A stretch of DNA of 13,584 nucleotides from an uncultured Pseudomonadota bacterium (GCA_946478635.1 CAMLCX010000083.1:1-13584); one strand, 5' to 3'; shown: positions 1 to 7,797, counted from the stretch's first letter. Made by a program: numbers and translations. Notes: a model not told the origin generated them from the letters alone.

Positions 1-4
1 AGGG

Positions 5-79
5 CGAACGGAGAAAGGAAAAACCGTTCGTGGTGAGGCAGCCTGTCCTGAGCCTAAGCCGAAGGGAACCATGAACGGT
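5..79. repeat. Palindromic intergenic repeat (REP-like), possible terminator
   Basis: Bases 23-34 (ACCGTTCGTGGT) and 68-79 (ACCATGAACGGT) are inverted copies matching at 11 of 12 positions, with a 33-base centre containing CCTGTCCTGAGC. I recall this general layout from widespread small palindromic intergenic repeats in environmental bacteria. Bases 5-11 (CGAACGG) also pair perfectly with 24-30 (CCGTTCG), and look like the tail of a preceding copy cut by the window edge. Read on the minus strand, downstream of the deacetylase gene, the large hairpin is followed at once by five T residues. It could therefore act as a rho-independent terminator for that gene, although the loop is long. Confidence 0.6.
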
Positions 80-105
80 AGACGCTATTTGCCTGTTACA
101 GCTTA

Positions 106-969
106 CTAGAATCCGTTTTTTAAGCACCAGTTGGCGATTTCGATGCGGCGCGCGAACCAGACTTTTGGAAAGCCTTTGGCATAACGAATAAACTCATCGA
201 TGATTTTCGTGCGAAACGGCACGCCGGAAACGAACGGGTGCAGGTTAAACGCAAAGAACTTCGGCGCACCCTGCTCGCCTTCCCAGTAGAGGTAGTCGAA
301 CTGATCTTTCATGATTTGCAGCAAATCGCGCGGCGTTCGGCCGGCGCCGTAGGTGGAGTAATCATTGCAGCCGGGAACATTGTACGGCACCACCACGACC
401 TTTCTCTCCTTGGACTCAACGGTATAGGGATTGTCCGAGTTCAACGGATCGGCCCACCAGATAAAGCCCGCTTCCGCGACCAACTCTAAAGTATGCGGCG
501 TCGAGGCATGCCCCGGCGAGAGATAGCCGGTCGGCTTCTCGCCCAAGACTTTTTGAAACGCCGCGACAGTTTTTTGAATGGACTCGCGTTCCTGCTCGCG
601 CGTGTACATGAACGAATACTCATGTTCGTAGCTTTCCGAGGAGAATTCATGCCCCTGGGCCTTGAAGGCCTTGCACTCCTCGGCAAACTGCTCGACCTTG
701 AGGCCGTTCATCAAAAAGGTAACTTTCAGGCCATGGCGGTCGAACATATCCATGATGCGCCAGATGCCGACCCGGTCGCCGTATTCTCGTTCCGTCACAG
801 CGGCGAGATTTTGTTTAAACACCGCATTGGCTGGCGGGATGGTGTGCGTGCCGTGGCGCTGCAAGGATTCGCGCGTGGCGAAATTCTCCGGCCATACTTC
901 CCATGGGATGATGAAGGTGACGCAGATCTTCGCCTTGTCCGGCCATTCGATGACTCGCGGTCTTGCCAT
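106..969 (-). CDS. Polysaccharide deacetylase-fold protein (PuuE-like), divergent active site
   Basis: This 287-residue protein has the NodB/CE4 polysaccharide deacetylase fold in the subgroup that includes PuuE allantoinase and peptidoglycan deacetylases. Recognisable parts are KICVTF near residue 14, GHEFSSESYEH (106-116), the YLSPGHASTP loop (149-158), NLHPFVSG (242-249) and the terminal VWFARRIEIANW segment. The usual first metal-binding histidine of the HxxxH motif is Glu112 here, with only His116 kept, and the catalytic Asp-Asp motif is replaced by an IIPWE stretch. No signal peptide is seen. The start at 969 is chosen over an in-frame ATG 30 bases upstream because AAGGAGG lies five bases before it. 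It follows tctB by 135 bases on the same strand and may be the last gene of that operon. Its substrate is unknown; hydrolysis of an amide in a small molecule is as likely as action on a glycan. Confidence 0.8.
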   Translation of the reverse strand: MARPRVIEWPDKAKICVTFIIPWEVWPENFATRESLQRHGTHTIPPANAVFKQNLAAVTEREYGDRVGIWRIMDMFDRHGLKVTFLMNGLKVEQFAEECKAFKAQGHEFSSESYEHEYSFMYTREQERESIQKTVAAFQKVLGEKPTGYLSPGHASTPHTLELVAEAGFIWWADPLNSDNPYTVESKERKVVVVPYNVPGCNDYSTYGAGRTPRDLLQIMKDQFDYLYWEGEQGAPKFFAFNLHPFVSGVPFRTKIIDEFIRYAKGFPKVWFARRIEIANWCLKNGF

Positions 970-1104
970 AAAGCCCTCCTTATAGACGGTTTTCTTCACC
1001 CTCAGTGGACCTTAGCCGCCAACCTTCCTTACAATCAATTCGAGCGCCGGGCAAGGCGCGCGCCGCTGGGTTAAAGAAGCCTCAATGCGCTGACTCTAAG
1101 AGCG

Positions 1105-1587
1105 CTAACTCCAAAGCCCCAATATCAAACCTTCCGGGAACGGGAGATGAAGAAGTCTGTTGAAGAGCCCTTCCATGAATAGCCAGGAAGTTACAGTCAG
1201 AACAATCGTGAGGGTCCAGGGTTCTCGGCCGGCTATTTTCAAATAAGCAAAAACGAAGATTGGAACTGCGAGAGGAAAGCCAACCAAAACAATCAGCGCC
1301 AGAAAGCCCAGCGTCCAGATCATTATTGCTATCGTTCGCTTCATGGCCAAGGCAGGTTCAACCGTATCGGTGAACTGGAAATCCACCGCATGACCCTGGT
1401 GCTCTGTTTCGCCGCCCCAGACGCTCAGGGCCAATTCAATCAAGCTGAGGAAAAGAATGGGAAGCGCGATAAGCCTTGGGAAGAGCGCGGTTCGGAAGGG
1501 CCAGCCCAAGGACGCGTAAAGAGCATACCCGGCAACACATGCCGTCGCTAAACTGAGCGCACCGCGAAGATTCAACAAACGCCTCAC
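1105..1587 (-). CDS. tctB: TctB-like small permease subunit of a tripartite tricarboxylate transporter
   Basis: This is a 160-residue integral membrane protein with about four hydrophobic helices, at roughly residues 10-28, 36-56, 85-107 and 108-150 (the last region probably two helices), with a polar stretch around 57-80. Length, topology and position match TctB/DUF1468 proteins, the small membrane subunit that works with TctA in TTT carriers. The sequence of this family is poorly conserved, so the call rests largely on context. It starts with GTG, and that start overlaps the tctA stop codon by four bases (GTGA), a sign of translational coupling. The substrate of the transporter is not shown by this subunit. 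Confidence 0.85.
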   Translation of the reverse strand: MRRLLNLRGALSLATACVAGYALYASLGWPFRTALFPRLIALPILFLSLIELALSVWGGETEHQGHAVDFQFTDTVEPALAMKRTIAIMIWTLGFLALIVLVGFPLAVPIFVFAYLKIAGREPWTLTIVLTVTSWLFMEGLFNRLLHLPFPEGLILGLWS

Positions 1588-3098
1588 GGCACGTCTCCCG
1601 CGGGCAGCGCTCGCCCCTTAAAGCGCATAAAAGGAAGAAAAATCACGATGACTGACAAAGCGATGAGAACCAGCACCAACGGGCGCAGAGTCCAGGACGG
1701 ACCGTAGCGAATGGTTGAAATATAAAAATTGTTCTCCGCTATCCTGCCCAGAACAAAGCCGAGCACCAGAGGGGATCGAGGCCAACCGCAGCTGATCATG
1801 ACATAGCCGAAAAAGCCGAACGCAATCAAAACCAGCAAATCACCGAGATGATTATTGGAGGTATAGGCGCCGATGAAAGAGAAGAACAGGATGAACGGAA
1901 TAAGTATAGTCCCGCGGATCAGAGTGAGCTTGGCCAGGTAATTCAGAAAACAAAGGCTGACGGCCACGGTAATAATATTGGCGACGACCATCGTCCAGAC
2001 CATGGAAAAGGTAAGAACGAGATGCTTATCCAACATGTCGGGTCCCGGCATGATCCCGAGAAGGAAAAACGCGCCCAGGAGAATCGCCATGGAAGAGCTA
2101 CCGGGAACTCCAAAAGCAATGGTTGGGATAAGGGACCCTCCTTCTTTGGAGTTATTGGCCGCGCCGGGACCCAATACTCCCCGGACGTCTCCTTTGCCGA
2201 ACCCGTCTCGCTCCTCAACGGTACGCGCGCTCTGCACCGCATGCCCGTACGCGATCCACTGCGCCACCCCGCCACCCAAGCCCGGCATGATTCCGATGAA
2301 GGTACCGGCCAGGCTGCATCGGACGGTTAGCCAAAAATGCACGAACGTATCTTTGACACCAACCCAAACGCCTCTGCCAAGATTCTCAGGCGGCAGCTCG
2401 CCCGCGATAGAGGTCCCTCTGACGGCGAGGTCAATGATCTCGGGAATGGCAAATAACCCCACCAAAACGGGAATCAAGTCGAGGCCGTTCCATAGATAGA
2501 GCTGTCCGAAAGTGAAGCGCAGAACTCCCGCCTGGGGATCTTGGCCCACGAGCGCGAACAGGAGTCCCAAAAGCCCGGCGAGAATTCCGCGCAACAAGGC
2601 CCGTCCGCCCTGCCCGCTCAACGAGGAAATAAAGGCGATGCCGACGATGGCAAGCATGAAGAGTTCCGGCGCCCCAAATGAAAGAACCAGCGGGCGCACG
2701 ACCGGAATAGCAAGAGCCAAAGCAAAAGCCCCAATCAAGGCGCCGATGAGAGAGCTCATGAGCGCCGCCCCCAGTGCCCGTCCGGCCTCGCCTTTCTTGG
2801 CCATTGCGTGACCGTCCAAAATCGTTGCGGCGGTGGTGCCCTCTCCGGGAATTCCAAACAGAACCGACGTGATATCTCCGGTGGTCGAGACCACCGAGTG
2901 CATCCCCAACAGGAAAGCAAAGGCTTCCACAGGCGTCATCTGATAAATAAAGGGAAGCATCAAAGCCAGGGTGGTTGTGCCGCCGAGGCCCGGGAGCAGT
3001 CCCACCCAGAAGCCCAGAAAGATGCCCAACAGCATCATGAGAAAAGTGTGCCATTGAAAGATTACGAACAGTCCTTGGACAAATGCATCGAGCATCAT
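1584..3098 (-). CDS. tctA: TctA-like large permease subunit of a tripartite tricarboxylate transporter
   Basis: This 504-residue membrane protein has the hallmarks of TctA: two glycine-rich repeats, PGLGG at residues 36-40 and PGLGGG at 272-277; the FGIPGEGTTAATILDGHAMA signature near 81-100; and GVPGSSSMAILLGAFF further on. About twelve hydrophobic helices are visible and the length is normal for the family. It is the channel-forming part of a sodium- or proton-driven uptake system for carboxylates or other small anions, fed by the periplasmic protein TctC. Two ATG codons stand together at the start (3093-3098) without a strong ribosome-binding site at normal spacing; either could be used. 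It lies 87 bases after tctC, with a hairpin between, and overlaps tctB by four bases. Confidence 0.95.
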   Translation of the reverse strand: MMLDAFVQGLFVIFQWHTFLMMLLGIFLGFWVGLLPGLGGTTTLALMLPFIYQMTPVEAFAFLLGMHSVVSTTGDITSVLFGIPGEGTTAATILDGHAMAKKGEAGRALGAALMSSLIGALIGAFALALAIPVVRPLVLSFGAPELFMLAIVGIAFISSLSGQGGRALLRGILAGLLGLLFALVGQDPQAGVLRFTFGQLYLWNGLDLIPVLVGLFAIPEIIDLAVRGTSIAGELPPENLGRGVWVGVKDTFVHFWLTVRCSLAGTFIGIMPGLGGGVAQWIAYGHAVQSARTVEERDGFGKGDVRGVLGPGAANNSKEGGSLIPTIAFGVPGSSSMAILLGAFFLLGIMPGPDMLDKHLVLTFSMVWTMVVANIITVAVSLCFLNYLAKLTLIRGTILIPFILFFSFIGAYTSNNHLGDLLVLIAFGFFGYVMISCGWPRSPLVLGFVLGRIAENNFYISTIRYGPSWTLRPLVLVLIALSVIVIFLPFMRFKGRALPAGDVP

Positions 3099-3112
3099 TA
3101 GAGCAGCCCGTT

Positions 3113-3147
3113 TTTCCTTAAGGGGAAAGCGCGGATCAAGCCGCGCT
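3113..3147 (-). terminator. Hairpin between tctC and tctA, possible attenuator
   Basis: AGCGCGG (3128-3134) and CCGCGCT (3141-3147) form a perfect seven-base GC-rich stem with a six-base loop. On the minus strand the stem is followed by TTTCCCCTTAAGG, so the T tract is short and broken. A second small palindrome, CCTTAAGG, lies next to it at 3118-3125. The position, between the gene for the abundant binding protein and those for the permease, suits partial termination or protection of the tctC message end. The weak T tract makes full termination unlikely. Confidence 0.4.
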
Positions 3148-3185
3148 CTCCATGCGCCGAGTATCTATCTAATTGGTGCAAAGGC

Positions 3186-4187
3186 TCAATCCCCAAACTT
3201 GATATATTTCGACAGCGTCTGGACGACGTCCGGAGGTTGGCCTAAAACCTCGGCGACAACCTTCAAAGCATCCTCCGGCGAGACATAATCGATGGTCATC
3301 TTGCCCTTCTCAGCTTCTGCAAGGAGCTCTTTGTCCTTGAGAGCGTTGGCAAATGCGTCGCGGAGGATTTTTATCGTGTCCTTGGCGGTTCCCGGAGGTA
3401 TTACGAAAGGCCGATAGATTTGTGTTGGGACCGCGTTCACGGCCATGATGAGTTTGCCTTGCTTAGTGGTTGCAAGACTTTCGTCAATCGGTAATTTTTC
3501 GATTCCCGGTGCCGACGTTCGGTTTCGAATGATAGGACGCACCAGACCGCGGTCAATAAAAGGCTTTATCGAATCGTAAGACCCAGCCCGGCCGTCCACC
3601 TCTTTACGCTCGAGGGCGAGCATAACATCCGCGCTCGACGAGTAACCGGGGACCAGCTTAAAGTCGAAACCGGCGAACTCCTCAAGCAGCGCGGGGAAAT
3701 CATGGGTCGAGCTTCCCGGTCCGGTGGTGCCGATGACAAACTGCTTGACCTTGCGCAAGTCGTCCGCGGTCTTGTACGGCAGATCGGAGCGTACGCTGAG
3801 AATCACCGCATCGCTGGCAGCACTGCCCAACCAGGCAAACTTGGTTAAATCGAACCTCACGCCCTCGACCTTGATCAATTGCGCGACGACCGTAGCATTG
3901 TTGAAAGTCCCGATCGTCAGACCGTCGGGCTTGGCGACGCTATAAAGATGATTCGCCGCAATCACGCTGCTCGCTCCCGGCATGTTCTGAACGATAGCGC
4001 CGGGCTTGCCGGGGATATATTTGGGCAGATGTTTGGCGATGAGGCGCGCATATCTGTCATAACCGCCTCCCGGTTTGTAACCAACGACAATGGTAATCGT
4101 TTTGCCTTCATAAAATGAAGCGCCATAGGAAGGCGCGTTTGCAAAAAACAGGAACAGAGAAATAAAGAGGATCATTAACGTCTTCAT
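3186..4187 (-). CDS. tctC: TctC/Bug-type periplasmic substrate-binding protein
   Basis: This 333-residue exported protein belongs to the TctC/Bug family, which binds carboxylates and other small organic molecules in the periplasm and hands them to TctA/TctB. A signal peptide covers roughly residues 1-23 (MKTLMILFISLFLFF core, likely cut near SYGA). The mature protein begins with the typical FYEGKTITIVVGYKPGGGYD, followed by GKPGAIVQNMPGASS and NHLYSVAKPDGLTIGTF, all characteristic of the family. The start at 4187 is preferred to an ATG 24 bases upstream because GAAAGGAG stands five bases ahead of it and the signal peptide then begins normally. It is the first gene of the tctC-tctA-tctB run. 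Bug proteins have many ligands, so the substrate cannot be read from the sequence. Confidence 0.93.
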   Translation of the reverse strand: MKTLMILFISLFLFFANAPSYGASFYEGKTITIVVGYKPGGGYDRYARLIAKHLPKYIPGKPGAIVQNMPGASSVIAANHLYSVAKPDGLTIGTFNNATVVAQLIKVEGVRFDLTKFAWLGSAASDAVILSVRSDLPYKTADDLRKVKQFVIGTTGPGSSTHDFPALLEEFAGFDFKLVPGYSSSADVMLALERKEVDGRAGSYDSIKPFIDRGLVRPIIRNRTSAPGIEKLPIDESLATTKQGKLIMAVNAVPTQIYRPFVIPPGTAKDTIKILRDAFANALKDKELLAEAEKGKMTIDYVSPEDALKVVAEVLGQPPDVVQTLSKYIKFGD

Positions 4188-4303
4188 AAGAACTCCTTTC
4201 CTCAAACACACCTCAGCCTGCTTGGATTAGGTAGACCTCCCGCTTAGTTTATGAACCGCTCATTGGTGGACTATCGTGCTATGCAAAACGTCCAGCATTG
4301 GCT

Positions 4304-4888
4304 CTATCTCGTTGCGCCTTCCAATTCCGCCGCAATCTTTAGATATTTTTCATGCACTCCCGCGCCCATTTCTTCGGCCTCGTGCTGGGCGAAAGCCGCT
4401 GAGAGCTTTTTCTGTTCGTCCGCGGAAATCACTTCGTCGGCCATGCGAAAAAGAATCTCGTCTTCCTTTTGAATATGCTCGCGCAGGAGACGGCAGTAGG
4501 CCTGCGCGTTGCCGAGGAGACTTTCTTTGGCGGCCTCGTTCCTGGCTTCGACGAGGGAAATCGCCGCGAACATGGCCCGCACGTAGGACCTGCCTTCCTC
4601 ATGTTCCATCAGCATCATGCCGATGGGCCCGCCTTCGTTGGGAATACCGTGCGCCTCCATGGCGGGAAACAACAATTTTTCTTCTTTGAAGTGGTGGCAC
4701 TGATCGGCGAAGTGGCGGAGAAAGTCGAGCGCTTTCTTCCACGGCTCCAGCGCGCCCAGCGGACCCTTCGCGAGCTTCTCAATGGCGCCGAGCACGCCCT
4801 CGATAATCCGGTGTTCATCGCTGAGAATCTCGGTCGGTTTTTCAGCATGGTGCGCACAACCGCCAGCATGCGAAGCCATCTGTTCCAT
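4304..4888 (-). CDS. Hemerythrin-like HHE-domain protein
   Basis: This 194-residue, mostly helical, soluble protein has the ligand pattern of hemerythrin/HHE cation-binding domains: His26 (EHRIIE), His66-x3-Glu70, His96 (MEHEEG) and His138-x3-Glu142. The domain would form a four-helix bundle holding a non-heme di-iron centre. Family members bind oxygen, sense oxygen or redox state, or act in nitric oxide and iron-sulfur repair. The N terminus (HAGGCAHH, 7-14) is rich in Cys and His and may bind another metal. AAAGGAG stands eight bases before the ATG. The gene lies 18 bases after the radical SAM gene and is almost certainly cotranscribed with it; the 116 bases after it separate it from tctC. 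No partner domain (such as a sensor output) is present, so an enzymatic or storage role is more likely than signalling. Confidence 0.88.
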   Translation of the reverse strand: MEQMASHAGGCAHHAEKPTEILSDEHRIIEGVLGAIEKLAKGPLGALEPWKKALDFLRHFADQCHHFKEEKLLFPAMEAHGIPNEGGPIGMMLMEHEEGRSYVRAMFAAISLVEARNEAAKESLLGNAQAYCRLLREHIQKEDEILFRMADEVISADEQKKLSAAFAQHEAEEMGAGVHEKYLKIAAELEGATR

Positions 4889-4906
4889 AATTTTGTCTCC
4901 TTTTGC

Positions 4907-6097
4907 TCAATGCAAAATTGGTTGTTCGTTCTCTGCGGCCGGTTGCGGCTGGGGAATCGAGTGCCGAGCTTTCCAAGCCGCCGGCTCATAGATACAAAAG
5001 GGATCGGCGCCCATCGGATCGCCGGTAAGCGCGTAAGCGCGCGAGCGGCTGCCGCCGCAGATCGATTTGAACTCGCACACGCCGCACTTGCCCTTGAGCC
5101 GCGTGAAGTCGCGTACGGCGCGGAAGACGGGGGAATTACGATAAATGTCGGCCAAAGATTGCGAGCGGATATTGCCACCGACGAGATTCAAAAACCCGCT
5201 TGGTTGAACCTCGCCCTGGTGCGAAATGAACACCACGCCCCTGCCGTCGTTCACGCCAAGCGGGGCGCGCACAATGCGCGCGCTTTGAGGCGCGGTCACA
5301 ACGTCGGTCGGCGTCGAGTGTCTTTTTTCGACGTCGGCGAGCAAGTCTTCGACGGCCACGTCCAGTTCTGCAGCTCGCCTTTGCAACAGCACGCGCCGGT
5401 AATGGTAGCCTTCGCGCGGCGTGACATCGAAGGGCACGGACTTCGTCAAATCATAGAGCCAGTTAAACAGCGACTCGAACTGGCGCGCGTTGAGATTGAG
5501 CCGGCGAACCTCCCGCCGCGCCGCGCGCCCGACTGCGATCAAAAGAAACAGCGCCCAGAGTTTGATGCCGCGCGCGGCGATCATCTCCGCGATCGTCGGC
5601 AAATCAGGCAGAACGTGACGCGTCACGGTCGTGTGAATCTGCGACTCCAGACCGCACTCACCGCACCAATCGAGAATTTTGAGCGTCCGCTCGAATGAGC
5701 CGACGACACCGCGAAAGCCATCATGGGCGGCGGCGTCTTTGCCGTCCAAGCTCACCGCAAGGCGGATCAACCCGGCCTGGGCAAATTGGCGGACCCTATC
5801 GCGGGAAATCAATGGCGTCGCTGACGGCGTCATTGCCACCCGCAGCCCTTCGTTTCGCGCGAACTCAATGACATCGATGATATCCGCGCGCTTGGCGGGA
5901 TCACCGCCGGTCAAGACAAATATCGGATACGGCTGGCCGAAGGCTTTGATATCGTGAACGAGCCGCTGCGCTTCCGTGAGGCTAAGCTCGGCTGCGCTTC
6001 TGTACGGATTGGCTTCAGCACGGCAGTGCAAACAGGCAAGATCACAAGCGCGCGTCGTTTCCCAAATCACCGTAAACGGCCGTTGATTGAAATCCAT
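4907..6097 (-). CDS. Radical SAM/SPASM protein (TIGR04053-like, related to heme-modifying NirJ/Ahb enzymes)
   Basis: This 396-residue protein begins with the radical SAM cluster motif C18-x3-C22-x2-C25, followed by TGGDP (63-67), the SAM-binding counterpart of GGEP, and SLDG at 116-119. The C-terminal SPASM-type region supplies Cys338, Cys341, Cys347 and Cys368 for an additional Fe-S cluster. Overall it looks like the family labelled TIGR04053 (BA_1875-type), whose relatives NirJ and AhbC/AhbD remodel the side chains of heme precursors. The sequence therefore suggests a cytoplasmic SAM-cleaving enzyme, perhaps acting on a tetrapyrrole or a peptide; the substrate is unknown. Only a weak AGG lies before the ATG at 6097. 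It sits 18 bases before the hemerythrin gene, and this pairing with heme- and NO-linked neighbours favours a role in heme or iron chemistry, which is inference. Confidence 0.87.
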   Translation of the reverse strand: MDFNQRPFTVIWETTRACDLACLHCRAEANPYRSAAELSLTEAQRLVHDIKAFGQPYPIFVLTGGDPAKRADIIDVIEFARNEGLRVAMTPSATPLISRDRVRQFAQAGLIRLAVSLDGKDAAAHDGFRGVVGSFERTLKILDWCGECGLESQIHTTVTRHVLPDLPTIAEMIAARGIKLWALFLLIAVGRAARREVRRLNLNARQFESLFNWLYDLTKSVPFDVTPREGYHYRRVLLQRRAAELDVAVEDLLADVEKRHSTPTDVVTAPQSARIVRAPLGVNDGRGVVFISHQGEVQPSGFLNLVGGNIRSQSLADIYRNSPVFRAVRDFTRLKGKCGVCEFKSICGGSRSRAYALTGDPMGADPFCIYEPAAWKARHSIPQPQPAAENEQPILH

Positions 6098-6219
6098 CGA
6101 TGCCTAATTGAGCACGATGCATGCCACATCAACTTCTCCGGCAACGAAGCAAGTTCGCCTAGCGTTTTGTCACAAACAGGAATTAGACCGGACGAGTTTC
6201 TTGCTTCCGAGAAACAGGC

Positions 6220-7320
6220 TCAGCGGGGGTTACCTTTTTCAATGGAACGCACGTTTGCTCCCAAACGCACCGCGCGCACATTGTTGATGAGGAAAAGCAG
6301 GATCGTCCCAACGTTGAGCAAGCCAGCCCATCGTTGCAGGAGAAGCAAGAGCGACAGATCACCCGCGACGCGCATTAGAAGCGAGATATGCAACAAACCG
6401 GCATGGAGATAAAAACTTTTTTGAAACGGCAATGCCAGTCCGGTGATCGTCGGCAATATGATCGGCGCGTGGGCAAATATCATCGAAAAGACAAAACCCA
6501 AAAAGATCGTGTGCAACATCGCATCGTATCGTGGGCCGGCAGTGAAATAGCGCGCAAATATGATCCAGAGAATTCCTCCGATCGCCAGCCACAAATATCC
6601 CGCGATCAGGGACAGCGCCATGAAACTCGGTAACCCGGATTGCTTCATGCTCTGCCATGCCAGGTCGTAACGCAGCAACCAGACGGCGAGCGCAAGAAAT
6701 CCGAAACCGCCGATGCGAACGGCGGTAGGAAGGTCGAATAACGAGCACACAAGGCCGATGAGAATCACCGCGACGCATCCGTGAAACGCGCGGCGAATCA
6801 GGGCCGTCGGTTGTCTGAGTCGAGACAGCTCCAATCTTTCGCCGGCGATCATGAGCACAAGGTATCCCACCCACCACGGAACCAGCGTAAATACTGCGGC
6901 TTCGGCAAACCACAGAACATTGCCCACCACCCAGGCGAGCGCGCTTAGGGCCATGATGATGAAGTGCTCGGAGGGGTATTGGCGATAAAGCGTGATGAAT
7001 ACGGCAACCAGAAGCATGCCGGCCAAGACCGCCAGCGAAGCACTTATTTGCAGTGGCGCGCTCAACAGCGCCAGTAGCGCGCTCAGACCGGCGCCAATCG
7101 GGATGGCGTAGGTCCACCCGCGCTGCAAAGCAACCGCCCGTTCAAGTCCAATTAGCGTGCCGAGAAAACCCACCACCATCAGCGGGCCATGGACCAGAAC
7201 CAATTGCTCGTTCGGCAACGGCACAAGCCAGCCCATGCGAGCGATGCCGGCCCAGAGACCCGTCAAAAGGGAAATCCCTGCCAAGGCGATGAGTAGGAAT
7301 CTGTGCCGATTCGGATTCAT
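6220..7320 (-). CDS. NnrS-like polytopic membrane protein
   Basis: This 366-residue membrane protein has about ten to twelve hydrophobic helices. Histidines sit at places that resemble NnrS: His44 in VHGPLMVVGF, His270 in MLHTIFLGFVFSMIF, His284 in AHAPIILP, and His306 and His311 in LHAGLLHISLL. NnrS is a heme- and copper-containing membrane protein that protects cells against nitric oxide-related damage during denitrification or nitrosative stress. The resemblance in the central FVFSMIxxHAPIILP block is the main evidence. The protein is slightly shorter than classical NnrS (about 390-400 residues) and may be a sister family. A weak GGCGGA precedes the ATG at 7320. It lies 66 bases after the small CMD-like gene and 122 bases before the radical SAM gene, all on the same strand. 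Confidence 0.75.
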   Translation of the reverse strand: MNPNRHRFLLIALAGISLLTGLWAGIARMGWLVPLPNEQLVLVHGPLMVVGFLGTLIGLERAVALQRGWTYAIPIGAGLSALLALLSAPLQISASLAVLAGMLLVAVFITLYRQYPSEHFIIMALSALAWVVGNVLWFAEAAVFTLVPWWVGYLVLMIAGERLELSRLRQPTALIRRAFHGCVAVILIGLVCSLFDLPTAVRIGGFGFLALAVWLLRYDLAWQSMKQSGLPSFMALSLIAGYLWLAIGGILWIIFARYFTAGPRYDAMLHTIFLGFVFSMIFAHAPIILPTITGLALPFQKSFYLHAGLLHISLLMRVAGDLSLLLLLQRWAGLLNVGTILLFLINNVRAVRLGANVRSIEKGNPR

Positions 7321-7386
7321 CGGTTCCGCCAGACCGAGACTAGTTAGATACTGCCCACCGGCGCATCGCTTTACAGCAAAGACAAA

Positions 7387-7728
7387 TCAGCGATCACGTT
7401 TCCGTCCGATGCGTTTATCAGCCTTCAAGTCGTCTTCGACCCACGTCAATGCTGCGACCGTGTGCGGAAATCCCAACGTAGTCACGCCAAGCAGAACTAC
7501 ATGGCGGATCTCTTGTGCCGTGGCACCGGCCTCGAGCGCCCTGCGCGTATGTGAATGCACCGCTCCTTCCAGTCGCGCTCCGATCGCCATTGACAGCTTG
7601 AGTAACTCGCGGTCTTTTTTCTCGAGCGGTCCGCTGTCGTGAACCTCGGCGCCAAGTCGATCATACGCTTGCCAAACTGTCGGATAAGCCTTCTTGAAAT
7701 TCTCGTAGGCTTTTGGAAATTGGGCCAT
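7387..7728 (-). CDS. Carboxymuconolactone decarboxylase/AhpD-fold protein without the redox cysteines
   Basis: This 113-residue protein has the CMD/AhpD fold signature: LEKKDRELLKLSMAIGARLEGAVHSH, then RRALEAGATAQEIRHVVLLGVTTLGFP. In AhpD-type peroxidases a CxxC pair stands before a conserved histidine; by alignment His60 is kept, but the two cysteine positions are Leu53 and Ala56. A disulfide-based peroxidase mechanism is therefore unlikely. Such proteins form small helical oligomers and have varied or unknown roles. The start at 7728 is chosen, although the frame is open for 648 bases upstream, because GAGGAGG lies five bases ahead of the ATG and the family domain begins there. A sigma70-like promoter stands at 7768-7797 on the same strand. 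It is the first gene of the minus-strand run. Confidence 0.85.
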   Translation of the reverse strand: MAQFPKAYENFKKAYPTVWQAYDRLGAEVHDSGPLEKKDRELLKLSMAIGARLEGAVHSHTRRALEAGATAQEIRHVVLLGVTTLGFPHTVAALTWVEDDLKADKRIGRKRDR

Positions 7729-7767
7729 AGCACCTCCTCTTTCTTTGCAGCAAAACGATTCTTCCGG

Positions 7768-7797
7768 ATTGTAGAACCTGTTAGAGCAAGCGGTCAA
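7768..7797 (-). promoter_or_regulatory. Sigma70-like promoter for the CMD-like gene, framed by a dyad
   Basis: On the minus strand TTGACC (7792-7797) and TACAAT (7768-7773) each match the sigma70 consensus at five of six positions and are 18 bases apart. Transcription would begin near 7761, giving a leader of about 33 bases with the ribosome-binding site GAGGAGG in it. CGGATTG (7765-7771) and CAATCCG (7795-7801) form a perfect inverted pair that covers most of the -10 and part of the -35 box, so a dimeric regulator binding both arms could block the polymerase. The promoter is well supported by sequence; the operator idea is inference. Confidence 0.6.

Noticed and set aside
1040..1068. A GC-rich inverted repeat (GCGCC/GGCGC) between tctB and the deacetylase gene, considered as a terminator
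   Set aside because: The stem is only five bases and no T tract follows on the minus strand, so termination cannot be supported.
4188..4303. A promoter for tctC in the 116 bases after the hemerythrin gene
   Set aside because: No pair of -35 and -10 boxes at acceptable spacing could be found; only short partial matches were seen.
4469..5698. A 409-codon plus-strand open frame
   Set aside because: It is antisense to the hemerythrin and radical SAM genes, both of which carry full sets of family motifs. The long frame reflects the GC-rich codon pattern.
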